Below, piece by piece: positions 18,401-26,582 of a stretch of 64,000 nt of DNA. The notes below the pieces were generated by a model. That model was not told where the DNA came from. It saw nothing but the letters and a program-made list of their open reading frames with translations, and did no database searches. Source of the stretch: Actibacterium sp. XHP0104. Lineage in GTDB: Bacteria > Pseudomonadota > Alphaproteobacteria > Rhodobacterales > Rhodobacteraceae. The translations under genes and the position numbers were made by a program. Each line of letters starts with the position of its first letter. The stretch's first letter is position 1. Location of the stretch: assembly GCF_025751515.1 (NCBI RefSeq), contig NZ_JAOWLE010000004.1, forward strand, positions 124,001 to 188,000, in the 5' to 3' direction.

Positions 18401-20035
18401 GCTGTCGATCGGCGGGTTGGTCACCTGGCTGAAGTTCTGGCGGAAGAAGTGGCTAAGCGGGCGATACTGCGTCGACAGAACCGCCGACGGGGTGTCGTCG
18501 CCCATCGAGGCAATCGCCTCTTTGCCATCCTCGGCCATCGGTGCGAGGATCTGTTCCAGCTCTTCGATGGTGTAACCGGCGGCAATCTGACGCTTGCGCA
18601 GCTCGGCGCCCGAGAACATCGGCTGTTCGGTCACCTCGGCCAGCACGTCGTCCAGCTCGTTGATCTTGCCGACCCATTCACCAAAGGGCTGGGCGGCGGC
18701 CAGCTTGTCCTTGATTTCCACATCGTGGAACAGCTTGCCCTCTTTGGTGTCGACGGCAATCAGCTGACCCGGACCCAGGGCGCCTTTTTCACGCACGGTC
18801 GACTCGTCGACGGGCACCATGCCCGCCTCGGAACCGGCAATCAGCAACCCGTCGCCGGTGACGACATAGCGCATCGGGCGCAGGCCGTTCCGGTCAAGAC
18901 CGGCGCAAACCCAGCGGCCATCGGTCATGGCCAGCGCGGCGGGGCCGTCCCAGGGCTCCATCACGCTGTTGCAATAGGAATACATGTCGCGCCAGGCCTC
19001 GGGCAGTTCGACGGCCTGTTTCGACCACGATTCCGGCACCAGCATGGTTTTCGCCATCGGCGCCGAGCGACCAGCACGCACCAGCACCTCGAACACCGCG
19101 TCCAGCGCGGCCGAGTCCGAGCTGCCCTGCGGCACGATCGGCTTGATGTCATCGGCCAGATCGCCAAAGGCGGCCGAGGTCATGCGGATCTCGTGGCTCT
19201 TCATCCAGTTCAGGTTGCCCTTAAGCGTGTTGATCTCGCCGTTATGGGCCAGCATGCGGAACGGCTGAGCCAGCCACCACTGCGGGAAGGTGTTGGTCGA
19301 ATAGCGCTGGTGATAGATCGCGAAGGCCGATTCAAACCGGACATCCTGAAGATCGGGATAGAACACGGCCACCTGTTCGGCCAGCATCATGCCCTTGTAG
19401 ATGATCGACCGGCACGACAGCGAACAGACATAAAGGTTGTTGATACCTGCGGCGATCGCGGCCTTTTCGATGCGGCGGCGAATGACATACAGCTCGCGCT
19501 CAAACGTCTCTTCGTCCACGCCCTTGTTGTTCGAGATCAGGATCTGCTCGATCTCGGGGCGGGTGGCGTTGGCCTTTTCACCCAGGCAGGTCACATCGAC
19601 CGGCACGTGGCGCCAGCCATAGATGTAATAGCCCATGCGCAGCACTTCGGCCTCGACGATGGTCCGGCATTTTTCCTGGGCGCCGAAATCGGTGCGCGGC
19701 AGGAACACCTGGCCAACAGCGATCAGCCGATCCATCTGCGGCTCGTGGCCGGTGCGGCGGATCTGGTCGTAAAAGAACGGAACCGGGATCTGCACGTGAA
19801 TGCCCGCGCCGTCGCCGGTCTTGCCGTCGGCGTCGACAGCACCGCGGTGCCAGATCGCCTTGAGCGCATCAATGCCGGCCTCGACAACCTTGCGCGACGG
19901 CTTGCCGTTGACCGACACAACCAGGCCCACACCACAGGACGAATGCTCGTCCTCGTCACGATACAGGCCATTCTCGGCCATGAAGGCGCGCTTTGCCTCT
20001 TCGGCGGCGACCCAAGCGTCATCGTATTTCGTCAT
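15497..20035 (-). CDS. gltB: Glutamate synthase (NADPH) large subunit
   Basis: The large subunit of GOGAT, which transfers the glutamine amide to 2-oxoglutarate. It has 1512 residues. A 33-residue propeptide precedes Cys34 (HSSCGVGLVV), the N-terminal nucleophile of the class II amidotransferase domain. The central domain, the FMN-binding synthase domain (GEGGESPEDF; HNGGTGASPATS) and the [3Fe-4S] cysteines (VRQCQSNTCPVGVC) follow, with the GXGXG beta-helix at the C-terminus. It is 81 bases downstream of gltD, and the two genes form an ammonia-assimilation operon. Long opposite-strand frames here are shadows. Confidence 0.98.
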   Translation of the reverse strand: MTKYDDAWVAAEEAKRAFMAENGLYRDEDEHSSCGVGLVVSVNGKPSRKVVEAGIDALKAIWHRGAVDADGKTGDGAGIHVQIPVPFFYDQIRRTGHEPQMDRLIAVGQVFLPRTDFGAQEKCRTIVEAEVLRMGYYIYGWRHVPVDVTCLGEKANATRPEIEQILISNNKGVDEETFERELYVIRRRIEKAAIAAGINNLYVCSLSCRSIIYKGMMLAEQVAVFYPDLQDVRFESAFAIYHQRYSTNTFPQWWLAQPFRMLAHNGEINTLKGNLNWMKSHEIRMTSAAFGDLADDIKPIVPQGSSDSAALDAVFEVLVRAGRSAPMAKTMLVPESWSKQAVELPEAWRDMYSYCNSVMEPWDGPAALAMTDGRWVCAGLDRNGLRPMRYVVTGDGLLIAGSEAGMVPVDESTVREKGALGPGQLIAVDTKEGKLFHDVEIKDKLAAAQPFGEWVGKINELDDVLAEVTEQPMFSGAELRKRQIAAGYTIEELEQILAPMAEDGKEAIASMGDDTPSAVLSTQYRPLSHFFRQNFSQVTNPPIDSLREYRVMSLKTRFGNLKNVLDEDGSQTEIFVLESPFVGNAQFDELVRQFNAQVSVIDCTFPANGGPEALHDALTRIRAEAEDAVRSGAGHLVLTDQHQSASKVAMPMILATSAVHSWLTRKGLRTFCSLNVRSAECIDPHYFAVLIGCGATTVNAYLAEDSLADRIERGLLDMSLTEAVKNYRLSVDYGLLKIMSKMGISVISSYRGGLNFEAVGLSRALCAEFFPGMHSRISGIGVHGIQHKLEEVHAKGWKAGTDVLPIGGFYKARRSGEKHAWEAQTMHMLQSACDRASYEMWKRFSAAMRANPPIHLRDLLDIKPLGKPVPIEEVESITSIRKRFVTPGMSLGALSPEAHRTLSIAMNRIGAKSDSGEGGESPEDFTPEPNGDNASAKIKQVASGRFGVTAEYLLHCEELEIKVAQGAKPGEGGQLPGMKVTDLIAKLRHSTKGVTLISPPPHHDIYSIEDLAQLIYDLKQINPKAKVTVKLVASSGVGTIAAGVAKAKADIILISGHNGGTGASPATSIKYAGLPWEMGLTEAHQVLAMNNLRDRVTLRTDGGLRTGRDIVMAAMMGAEEYGIGTAALIAMGCIMVRQCQSNTCPVGVCTQDERLRDKFTGNADKVVNLITFYAQEVREILASIGARSIDEVIGRADLLTQVSRGSAHLDDLDLNPLLLTVDGSAQITYDRYKPRNAVPDTLDAQIVKDGHRFLEDGEKMQLSYAVQNTDRTVGTRVSSHIVKRFGMRNSLQPDHLTVKLTGSAGQSLGAFAAPGLKIEVSGDANDYVGKGLSGGIVIVRPPMASPLVAAENTIIGNTVLYGATDGYLFAAGRAGERFAVRNSGAKVVIEGCGSNGCEYMTGGVAVILGSIGANFGAGMTGGMAYLYDPDGKAADMMNLETLVTCPVTVEHWENQLKDLIERHALETKSAKARNILQHWDLELANFVQVCPKEMLDKIAHPLSVESAAVPAE

Positions 20036-20116
20036 CGTCGTTCTCCTGCTTTCGGCGGCGGGGCGGTTCTGGGCCCTCGGCCACCACAGTCCGGGCGTGG
20101 CCCGGAAATCCTTGTC

Positions 20117-21550
20117 TTACTCGGCGGCGGCCTGAGCGGGCTGCGCCAGATATTCCAGAATGCTGTCGGCGGCTTCGCGGCCATCGCGGATCGCCCAGAC
20201 CACCAGCGAGGCACCGCGCACGATGTCACCCACGGCATAGACGCCGGGCAGGCTGGTCTGGTGGCTGCGGAAATCGGCCTTGATGGTGCCCCAGCGGGTC
20301 ACTTCCAGCGCCTCTTCGCCCCACAGCGTCGGCAGATCCTCGGGTTCGAACCCCAGCGCCTTGATCACCAGATCGGCGGGCTCGGCATAATCGGCGCCTT
20401 CGATCACCTCGGGCGACTGGCGGCCGCTGGCATCGGGCGCGCCCAGGCGCATCCTTTGCACCAGCACGCTTTCGACATGGTCACCGGCAAAGCCCTTGGG
20501 CGCCGACAGCCAGACGAATTCGACGCCTTCTTCCTCGGCGTTCTGGGTTTCGCGCTGCGAACCGGGCATGTTGGCGCGGTCACGGCGATAGAGGCATTTC
20601 ACGCTGGTCGCACCCTGGCGGATAGCGGTGCGCACACAGTCCATCGCGGTATCGCCGCCACCGATGACGATCACGTTCTTGCCCTCGGCGTTCAGCTCAC
20701 CGCTGTCATATTCGGGCACGTCATCGCCAAAGCTCTTGCGGTTGCTGGCGGTCAGATAGTCGATCGCATTCACGATGCCCTGCGCGCCCGAACCGGGGCC
20801 TTGCAGGTCGCGGGTCTTGTAAACGCCGGTGGCGATCAGCACCGAGTCATGCTTGCCGCGAATGGCGTCGAAGGAAATGTCCTCGCCCACGTTGCAGTTC
20901 AGCACAAACTCGACGCCGGCTTTTTCCAGCTGCTCGATGCGGCGCATGACCACGTCTTTTTCCAGCTTGAAGCCCGGAATGCCATAGGTCAGCAGACCGC
21001 CGGCGCGGTCATACCGGTCATAGACCGTGACCTGCACACCGGCACGGCGCAGACGATCGGCGGCGGCCAGGCCACCGGGGCCGGCCCCGATGATGCCAAC
21101 GCTTTCGCTGCGCTCTTCGGCGGGGGTGATCACCTGCACCCAGCCTTCGTCCCAGGCGGTGTCGGTGATGTATTTCTCGACCGAGCCGATGGTCACGGTG
21201 CCGTGGCCCGACTGTTCGATCACGCAGTTGCCTTCGCACAGGCGATCCTGCGGACAGATGCGGCCGCAGATCTCGGGGAAGGTGTTGGTTTCCTGACTCA
21301 GCTCATAGGCTTCTTTCAGGCGGCCCTCGGCAGTCAGGCGCAGCCAGTCGGGAATGTTATTGTGCAGCGGGCAATGGGCCTGGCAATAGGGCACACCACA
21401 TTGCGAACAGCGGCTGGCCTGGGTCTTGGCCTTTTCCGCCGCGAATTCCGCGTAGATCTCGTTAAAGTCCTGTTTGCGCGCCTCGGCGTTCCGCTTTTGC
21501 GGCATTTCCCGTTGCACATCCACGAACTGGAGCATCTGCTGCTTTGCCAT
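20117..21550 (-). CDS. gltD: Glutamate synthase (NADPH) small subunit
   Basis: The electron-input subunit of GOGAT, passing electrons from NADPH through FAD and [4Fe-4S] clusters to GltB. The 477-residue protein has N-terminal cysteine motifs CSQCGVPYCQAHCP and CGRICPQDRLCEGNC. The FAD site is GIIGAGPGGLAAADRLRRAG and the NADPH site VIGGGDTAMDCVRTA. ATG 21550 has GAAGAGG upstream with good spacing; a start five codons earlier is possible. It faces uppP across a 217-base AT-rich gap with a paired 21-bp element. Confidence 0.97.
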   Translation of the reverse strand: MAKQQMLQFVDVQREMPQKRNAEARKQDFNEIYAEFAAEKAKTQASRCSQCGVPYCQAHCPLHNNIPDWLRLTAEGRLKEAYELSQETNTFPEICGRICPQDRLCEGNCVIEQSGHGTVTIGSVEKYITDTAWDEGWVQVITPAEERSESVGIIGAGPGGLAAADRLRRAGVQVTVYDRYDRAGGLLTYGIPGFKLEKDVVMRRIEQLEKAGVEFVLNCNVGEDISFDAIRGKHDSVLIATGVYKTRDLQGPGSGAQGIVNAIDYLTASNRKSFGDDVPEYDSGELNAEGKNVIVIGGGDTAMDCVRTAIRQGATSVKCLYRRDRANMPGSQRETQNAEEEGVEFVWLSAPKGFAGDHVESVLVQRMRLGAPDASGRQSPEVIEGADYAEPADLVIKALGFEPEDLPTLWGEEALEVTRWGTIKADFRSHQTSLPGVYAVGDIVRGASLVVWAIRDGREAADSILEYLAQPAQAAAE

Positions 21551-21606
21551 TGCCAACCTCTTCAATCTCTCAGCCGCGTTGTAATACTTTGGTTGTTCGG
21601 GAAATA

Positions 21607-21702
21607 AAAGTCAGTATGAGTGACCTAAAACAAATATTTTTAGCCCATGCTCGCCCTGATTGCCCTCAAAAGGTGGAAATTTAGGTTATATATACTGACC
21701 TA
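21607..21702. promoter_or_regulatory. Two oppositely oriented 21-bp elements between gltD and uppP
   Basis: The minus strand of 21607-21627 and the plus strand of 21682-21702 share TAGGT, then A, then ATACTGAC with conserved spacing (about 16 of 21 bases match). Each reads in the direction of the gene it faces and lies about 57 bases before gltD and 66 bases before uppP. The plus copy also has dyad arms TAGGT/ACCTA. It could be an operator or part of a promoter. The binding factor is unknown. Confidence 0.4.
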
Positions 21703-21767
21703 TTAATCGGCTTTTCTTTAAAAAACATTGATTTAGTATCTGCACAGGAAAATGAGGCCCTCAAACG

Positions 21768-22571
21768 ATGTCCTGGCTCTATCTTCTTGCCGTTGCTGCG
21801 CTTCAGGGCGTGACAGAGTTCCTGCCCGTGTCGTCATCGGGTCATCTGATTCTCTTGCCGGCGCTGACAGGGCATGCGGATCAGGGCCAGATCATCGACG
21901 TCGCGGTGCATGTCGGCACCCTGCTGGCGGTGATGCTGTATTTTCGCCGCGACGTGGCCATGGCGGCCGGCGGCATTCCGCGGCTGCTGACCGGGCGGAT
22001 CGACACGCCGGGCAGCCAGCTGGCGTTTTTCCTGGCCGTGGCGACCGTGCCGGTGGTGATCGCCGGGCTGATCCTCAAGATGACGGGCCTAAGCGACGCG
22101 ATGCGGTCGATCGCGGTGATCGGATGGGCGATGCTGCTGTTCGGGCTGGTGCTGTATTGGACCGACCAGAAAGGCCCCGCCCGGCTGGAAGCCCGCGACT
22201 GGACGCTGCGCGACGCCATTATCATGGGCCTGTGGCAGGCGGTGGCGCTGATACCGGGCACCTCGCGGTCGGGCATCACCATCTCGGGCGCGCGGGCGCT
22301 GGGATACAAACGTCAGGATGCCGCGCGGCTGTCGATGCTGATGTCTATTCCGACCATCATCGCCTCGGGCACCCTGCTGGGGCTAGAGGTCGCCGCCACC
22401 GCCAATGCCGCCGTCGCCCGTGACGGGGCCATCGCGGCGGTGTTCGCCTTTCTGGCGGCGCTGCTGGCACTAAGCCTGATGATGCGGCTGCTGCGGTCGG
22501 TCAGCTTTACGCCCTATGTGATCTATCGCGTGATCCTGGGCGTGGTGCTGCTGGTCATCGCCTATACCTGA
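21768..22571 (+). CDS. uppP: Undecaprenyl-diphosphate phosphatase (BacA type)
   Basis: A 267-residue inner-membrane enzyme that dephosphorylates undecaprenyl diphosphate to recycle the lipid carrier for peptidoglycan and O-antigen; it also confers bacitracin tolerance. Both signatures are present: LQGVTEFLPVSSSGHLIL near residue 12 and IPGTSRSGITISGARALG near 160, with about eight hydrophobic helices. It is transcribed alone from an AT-rich upstream region and is convergent with the NDUFA9-family gene. Confidence 0.96.
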   Translation: MSWLYLLAVAALQGVTEFLPVSSSGHLILLPALTGHADQGQIIDVAVHVGTLLAVMLYFRRDVAMAAGGIPRLLTGRIDTPGSQLAFFLAVATVPVVIAGLILKMTGLSDAMRSIAVIGWAMLLFGLVLYWTDQKGPARLEARDWTLRDAIIMGLWQAVALIPGTSRSGITISGARALGYKRQDAARLSMLMSIPTIIASGTLLGLEVAATANAAVARDGAIAAVFAFLAALLALSLMMRLLRSVSFTPYVIYRVILGVVLLVIAYT

Positions 22572-22574
22572 ACG

Positions 22575-22601
22575 AAAAAGGCCGGGCGCAATGGCCCGGC
22601 C
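22575..22601 (-). terminator. Intrinsic terminator of the NDUFA9-family gene
   Basis: An 8-bp perfect stem GGCCGGGC/GCCCGGCC (22580-22601) with a 6-base loop. On the minus strand it is followed by five T (22579-22575). The plus-strand side lacks a T tract, so it mainly serves the minus-strand gene, though the hairpin may also slow uppP transcription. Confidence 0.8.
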
Positions 22602-22621
22602 CCTATTCGATTGTCACCCGA

Positions 22622-23605
22622 TCAGGCCTTGAGGTTCTTGGCCGAGTTGGTGATCGCGTCATACTGACCCTGCGGGCGATAGCGATACAGGTATTCCGGC
22701 ACGACCGCCTCGGACGGCGTCGGCGTGATGCCCAGATCGGCGAACCCCTTGGCGCCTTCGGATACAACATTGTCGTTGCGCAGATCGCGCACCTGGTTGC
22801 CGGTCAGGATCTTGTTGGTGATCAGGCCGCCAGTGACGAACTGCATGAAATCAAAGCCCATGGCGAGCGCGCGGCCAACAAGGAACGGCGCGTTGATCAC
22901 CAGGCGGCGGCGATGCGCGACCTTGGCGATGCCCTTGACGATATCGCCCAGGGTTTCGACATCGGGACCGCCCAGCTCATAGATACCCGCCTGGGCCTTG
23001 CCCTGCGCGGCGGCGACGGCGGCGCGGGCCACGTCATCAACATAGACCGGCTGGAACTTGGTGTTGCCACCCACCAGCGGAATGATCGGGCTGAACCGGG
23101 TCATGCTGCCAAAGCGGTTATAGAACTGGTCCTCGGTGCCGAACATCACCGACGGGCGCAGGATCACGGCGTTGGGGTGGCCGGCCTGCACGGCAGCCTC
23201 GCCTTCGCCCTTGCTGCGGCTGTATGCGCTTTTCGAGTTCGCATCCGCGCCGATGGCCGACACATGCACCATATAGCCAATGCCCAGCTCATGAGCGATG
23301 CGGGCGATACGGCCGGCGCCTTCGGCCTGAACGGCGCCGAACTTGTTCTTGCCGACCTCGTTCATGATGCCCACGCAGTTGATCACCGCATCGGCGCCCT
23401 CGGCCACCGCACGCACCGAGGCGTCATCGCGGATGTTGCAGAACACCGGCTCTACCTGACCAACGCGGCCATAGGGTTTTACATGCAGCGCCTCGTTGGG
23501 GCGGCGAACGGCGACACGCACGCGCCAGCCATCCTGTGCCATGCGCCGGGCGATATACTTACCCAGGAAACCCGAACCGCCGTAGATCGTAACAAGCTTG
23601 GACAT
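22622..23605 (-). CDS. NDUFA9-family NAD(P)-binding protein (complex I accessory type)
   Basis: A 327-residue atypical SDR. The Rossmann motif is TIYGGSGFLGKYIARRMA at the N-terminus, and VHVSAIGADANSKSAYSRSKGEGE carries the YxxxK-like region. The C-terminus follows mitochondrial NDUFA9. Alphaproteobacterial members associate with, or are annotated as accessory subunits of, NADH dehydrogenase; a role in quinone or lipid metabolism is also possible. GGAGG precedes ATG 23605 with a 7-base spacing. No nuo genes are in the window. Confidence 0.85.
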   Translation of the reverse strand: MSKLVTIYGGSGFLGKYIARRMAQDGWRVRVAVRRPNEALHVKPYGRVGQVEPVFCNIRDDASVRAVAEGADAVINCVGIMNEVGKNKFGAVQAEGAGRIARIAHELGIGYMVHVSAIGADANSKSAYSRSKGEGEAAVQAGHPNAVILRPSVMFGTEDQFYNRFGSMTRFSPIIPLVGGNTKFQPVYVDDVARAAVAAAQGKAQAGIYELGGPDVETLGDIVKGIAKVAHRRRLVINAPFLVGRALAMGFDFMQFVTGGLITNKILTGNQVRDLRNDNVVSEGAKGFADLGITPTPSEAVVPEYLYRYRPQGQYDAITNSAKNLKA

Positions 23606-23750
23606 CTTCAAGCCTCCATGCCTTTCGTTACTGCCCTGAATAGCTTTCCAAGCCGCCACAAACAAGCCGATATGCAGTTTGTGAAAAAACTGTGCGAAAG
23701 CCCGTTGACACTATCTGCACCCGCCTATAAATCCCCGCTCCACGACACCT

Positions 23751-23837
23751 GCCCAGGTGGCGGAATTGGTAGACGCGCTAGCTTCAGGTGCTAGTGTCCG
23801 TATGGACGTGGAGGTTCGAGTCCTCTCCTGGGCACCA
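23751..23837 (+). tRNA. tRNA-Leu (anticodon CAG)
   Basis: A type II tRNA with a long variable arm. The 7-bp acceptor stem is GCCCAGG/CCTGGGC, the D arm contains GGAATTGGTAGA, the anticodon stem is CTAGC/GCTAG around TTCAGGT with CAG at 23785-23787, and the T arm carries GGTTCGAGTCC. The CCA end is encoded. It reads CUG, the dominant leucine codon in this genome. No integrase or att duplication is seen beside it. Confidence 0.97.
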
Positions 23838-23862
23838 ACCCCTTCTCAACACAGGGGCCACC

Positions 23863-24474
23863 GTGGCGAATATCCTTTACAAGAACGACCTGCCCGCCGA
23901 TCTCGACCTTGGTCCGATCGTTGCGATTGATTGTGAAACCATGGGTCTCAACCCGCATCGCGATCGCCTGTGCGTGATCCAGATGTCGGGCGGCGACGGA
24001 AATGCCCATCTGGTGCAGATCGAAAAGGGCCAGACCAGCGCCCCGAATCTGTGCAGGATGCTGGCCGATCCGACCGTGCTGAAACTGTTTCATTTCGGCC
24101 GGTTCGACATTGCGGCGATGCATCACGCCTTTGGCACGCTGGCCGCGCCGGTCTATTGCACGAAAATCGCCTCCAAGCTGATTCGCACCTATACCGACCG
24201 GCACGGGCTGAAATTCCTGTTGCAGGAACTGGTGGGCGTGGACATTTCCAAACAGCAGCAGATGAGCGACTGGGGCGCCGAAACCCTGACCGATGCCCAG
24301 CTGGAATATGCCGCTTCTGACGTTCTGTATCTGCACCAGCTGAAAGAGGCGCTGGATGCCCGCCTGGCCCGCGAAGGCCGCACCGAACTGGCGCAAGCCT
24401 GTTTTGATTTTCTGCCGACCCGTGCCAAGCTTGATCTCGAAGGCTGGCCCGAGATCGACATTTTTGCGCACTGA
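23863..24474 (+). CDS. RNase D-like 3'-5' exonuclease
   Basis: A 203-residue single-domain DEDDy exonuclease: IVAIDCETMGL holds the first acidic pair, LKLFHFGRFDIAAM the second, and LEYAASDVLYLHQL the third with tyrosine. It lacks the C-terminal HRDC domains of full-length RNase D, so it is the short alphaproteobacterial type, presumably acting in tRNA or stable-RNA 3' processing. The start is GTG 23863 (VANILYKNDLPADL) with AGGGG upstream; the longer frame overlaps the tRNA-Leu and is not credible. kdsD follows after 3 bases. Confidence 0.9.
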   Translation: MANILYKNDLPADLDLGPIVAIDCETMGLNPHRDRLCVIQMSGGDGNAHLVQIEKGQTSAPNLCRMLADPTVLKLFHFGRFDIAAMHHAFGTLAAPVYCTKIASKLIRTYTDRHGLKFLLQELVGVDISKQQQMSDWGAETLTDAQLEYAASDVLYLHQLKEALDARLAREGRTELAQACFDFLPTRAKLDLEGWPEIDIFAH

Positions 24475-24477
24475 GAC

Positions 24478-25443
24478 ATGAGCACTGAAACCTTCCTGAC
24501 CGTCGGCCGCCGCGTCGTCACCCGCGAGGCCGAGGCCCTGACCCTGCTGTCCGAGGCGCTGGGCGACAGCTTTGCCCAGGCCGTGCAGCTGATTCTGGAC
24601 GCGCCCGGCCGGGTGATCGTGTCGGGCATGGGCAAATCTGGCCATATCGGGCGCAAGATCGCGGCGACGCTGGCCTCGACCGGCACGCCCGCGCATTTCG
24701 TCCACCCCGCCGAGGCCAGCCATGGCGACCTGGGCATGCTGGCCAAGGGCGATGTCACGCTGGTGCTGTCGAACTCGGGCGAAACGCCCGAACTGGCCGA
24801 TATCGTTGCCTATACCCGCCGGTTCTCGATCCCGCTGATCGGGGTTGCGGGGCGCGAGGGCTCGACCCTCTTGCGCGAATCCGACGTGGCCATTCTGCTG
24901 CCCGCCGCGCCCGAGGCCTGTGAAACCGGCATCGTGCCGACCACATCCACCACGATGACCCTGGCATTGGGCGACGCGCTGGCCATCGCGCTGATGGAAC
25001 ACCGCAAGTTCACCCCCACCGATTTCCGCCAGTTCCACCCCGGCGGCAAGCTGGGCGCGCAGCTGTCCAAGGTGCGCGACCTGATGCATGGCGCCGACGA
25101 ACTGCCGCTGGTGGCCGCCGACGCGCCGATGGCCGACGCGCTGCTGACGATCAGCCAAAAGGGCTTTGGCGTGGTGGGTGTCACCGACGACACAGGCGCG
25201 CTGGCCGGCATCATCACCGACGGCGACCTGCGCCGCCACATGCAGGGCCTGCTGGATCTGACCGCATCGCAGGTCATGACCCGCGCCCCCAAAACCATCG
25301 AACCCGACGCCCTGGCCGAAGAGGCGCTGGCGCTGATGAATGACCGCAAGATCACCTGCCTTTTCGTCACTGATCCTGCAGAAAACGGCCGTGCCTGCGG
25401 CATTCTGCATATTCACGACTGCCTGCGCGCCGGGGTAGCCTGA
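24478..25443 (+). CDS. kdsD: Arabinose-5-phosphate isomerase (KpsF/GutQ family)
   Basis: Interconverts ribulose 5-phosphate and arabinose 5-phosphate, the first step to Kdo. It has 321 residues: an SIS sugar-phosphate domain with VIVSGMGKSGHIGRKIAATLASTG-type residues from about 42, then GDVTLVLSNSGETPEL, and two CBS domains from about 205 (LPLVAADAPMADALLTI; VMTRAPKTIEPDALAEEAL). It is followed by lptC-lptA-lptB, so Kdo supply and LPS export are linked here as in other proteobacteria. Confidence 0.95.
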   Translation: MSTETFLTVGRRVVTREAEALTLLSEALGDSFAQAVQLILDAPGRVIVSGMGKSGHIGRKIAATLASTGTPAHFVHPAEASHGDLGMLAKGDVTLVLSNSGETPELADIVAYTRRFSIPLIGVAGREGSTLLRESDVAILLPAAPEACETGIVPTTSTTMTLALGDALAIALMEHRKFTPTDFRQFHPGGKLGAQLSKVRDLMHGADELPLVAADAPMADALLTISQKGFGVVGVTDDTGALAGIITDGDLRRHMQGLLDLTASQVMTRAPKTIEPDALAEEALALMNDRKITCLFVTDPAENGRACGILHIHDCLRAGVA

Positions 25444-25447
25444 GGCC

Positions 25448-26059
25448 ATGGCCTCGTATGACAACAGCTATTCGCGCTTTATCGCCTGGGCAAAGGTGAT
25501 CCTGCCGCTTGCGGCGCTGGCGCTGTTGTCGACGCTGTTCCTGTTCTCGCGCACGCTCGACCCGACGGCGGCCATTCCCTACGCGCAGGTCGACGTCGAG
25601 GAACTGGCCCGCGAGCAATCGGTGTCCTCCGCCGAATATGCCGGTGTCACCGAAGACGGCGCTGCGATCTCGATCTCGGCGGCGCGGGTCGATCCCAGCA
25701 ATGCCGACCGCCCCGACACCCTGGCCCGCGACATGACCGCCCGGCTGGAATTCCCCGACGGCTCTTACGCCGTGATCCGCGCGCCGCAGGGCCAGGTCGA
25801 CGCCCGCGCCTCGGTCGCGACACTGGGCGGCGGGGTCGAGATGGACAGCTCGACCGGCTATCACATCACCGCGCCGCAGATCGACACGGCGCTGGACCGC
25901 ACCGAGGTGCAGGCCGACGGCCCCGTCGACGCCACCGGCCCCGCCGGCACGCTGACCGCGGGCCAGATGCAGATCACCACCCAAACCACCGATGACGGTG
26001 ACAGCCACGTTCTGGTTTTCAACCAGGGTGTGAAGCTGATATATCAACCCCCGAATTAG
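25448..26059 (+). CDS. lptC: LPS export periplasmic/anchor protein LptC
   Basis: A bitopic protein that hands LPS from LptBFG to the LptA bridge. The 203-residue protein has one N-terminal membrane helix (AWAKVILPLAALALLSTLFL) and a periplasmic beta-jellyroll part (OstA-like), ending in VKLIYQPPN. Primary conservation is low in this family; identity rests on the membrane anchor, the size and the position between kdsD and lptA. Confidence 0.88.
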   Translation: MASYDNSYSRFIAWAKVILPLAALALLSTLFLFSRTLDPTAAIPYAQVDVEELAREQSVSSAEYAGVTEDGAAISISAARVDPSNADRPDTLARDMTARLEFPDGSYAVIRAPQGQVDARASVATLGGGVEMDSSTGYHITAPQIDTALDRTEVQADGPVDATGPAGTLTAGQMQITTQTTDDGDSHVLVFNQGVKLIYQPPN

Positions 26060-26060
26060 G

Positions 26061-26582
26061 ATGGATTTTCGGTTGATGCGGTTGCGTTTTGTTCTTGTGG
26101 CCTTGGCACTGGCGCTTTCCCCTGGTCTGGCCACGGCGCAGGGCACGGATATCTCTCTGGGCGCGCTGGTCGTCGACAGCAAGCTGCCGGTGCAGGTAAC
26201 GGCCGATCAGCTGCGCGTGGCCCAGGCCGATGGCACCGCCACGTTTGACGGAAATGTTCTTGTTATTCAGGGTGATATGCGCCTGTCGGCCGATCGGGTC
26301 GGGGTTGAATACGTGCTGGAAAACGGCCAGCCCACCCGCCGCATCGCGCGCATGCAGGCCGAGGGCAAGGTGCTGTTGGTCAATGGCTCCGAGGCCGCAG
26401 AGGGCCAGCGCGCCACCTATGACATCGAGGCCTCGACCCTGGTCATGACCGGCGACGTGTTGCTGACCCAGGGCGGCAACACCGTGTCGGGGCAATCGCT
26501 GTCGATCAACCTGAAAACCGGCGCCGGGCAGATGCAGGGCCGGGTAAAGACCGTGTTTTCCCCGCAGGGGGGCGCCGAATGA
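26061..26582 (+). CDS. lptA: LPS transport periplasmic protein LptA (OstA-like)
   Basis: A periplasmic bridge protein that shuttles LPS to the outer membrane. It has 173 residues with a signal peptide ending ATAQ ([20 protein letters not shown]) and the OstA fold: [21 protein letters not shown], then [19 protein letters not shown]. It begins 1 base after lptC and overlaps lptB by 4 bases (ATGA). An ATG five codons downstream is an alternative start. Confidence 0.9.
   Translation: MDFRLMRLRFVLVALALALSPGLATAQGTDISLGALVVDSKLPVQVTADQLRVAQADGTATFDGNVLVIQGDMRLSADRVGVEYVLENGQPTRRIARMQAEGKVLLVNGSEAAEGQRATYDIEASTLVMTGDVLLTQGGNTVSGQSLSINLKTGAGQMQGRVKTVFSPQGGAE

Noticed and set aside
17027-21607. 1526-codon open frame on the plus strand across gltB and gltD
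   Set aside because: It is exactly antisense to two certain genes. High G+C with biased third positions creates long mirror frames, and its product shows no domain.
23751-23837. tRNA-Leu as a site of integrated mobile DNA
   Set aside because: No integrase, no duplicated tRNA 3' end and no change in base composition on either side.
23791-25464. 557-codon minus-strand frame over the tRNA, exonuclease and kdsD genes
   Set aside because: It crosses a tRNA gene and is antisense to two certain genes.
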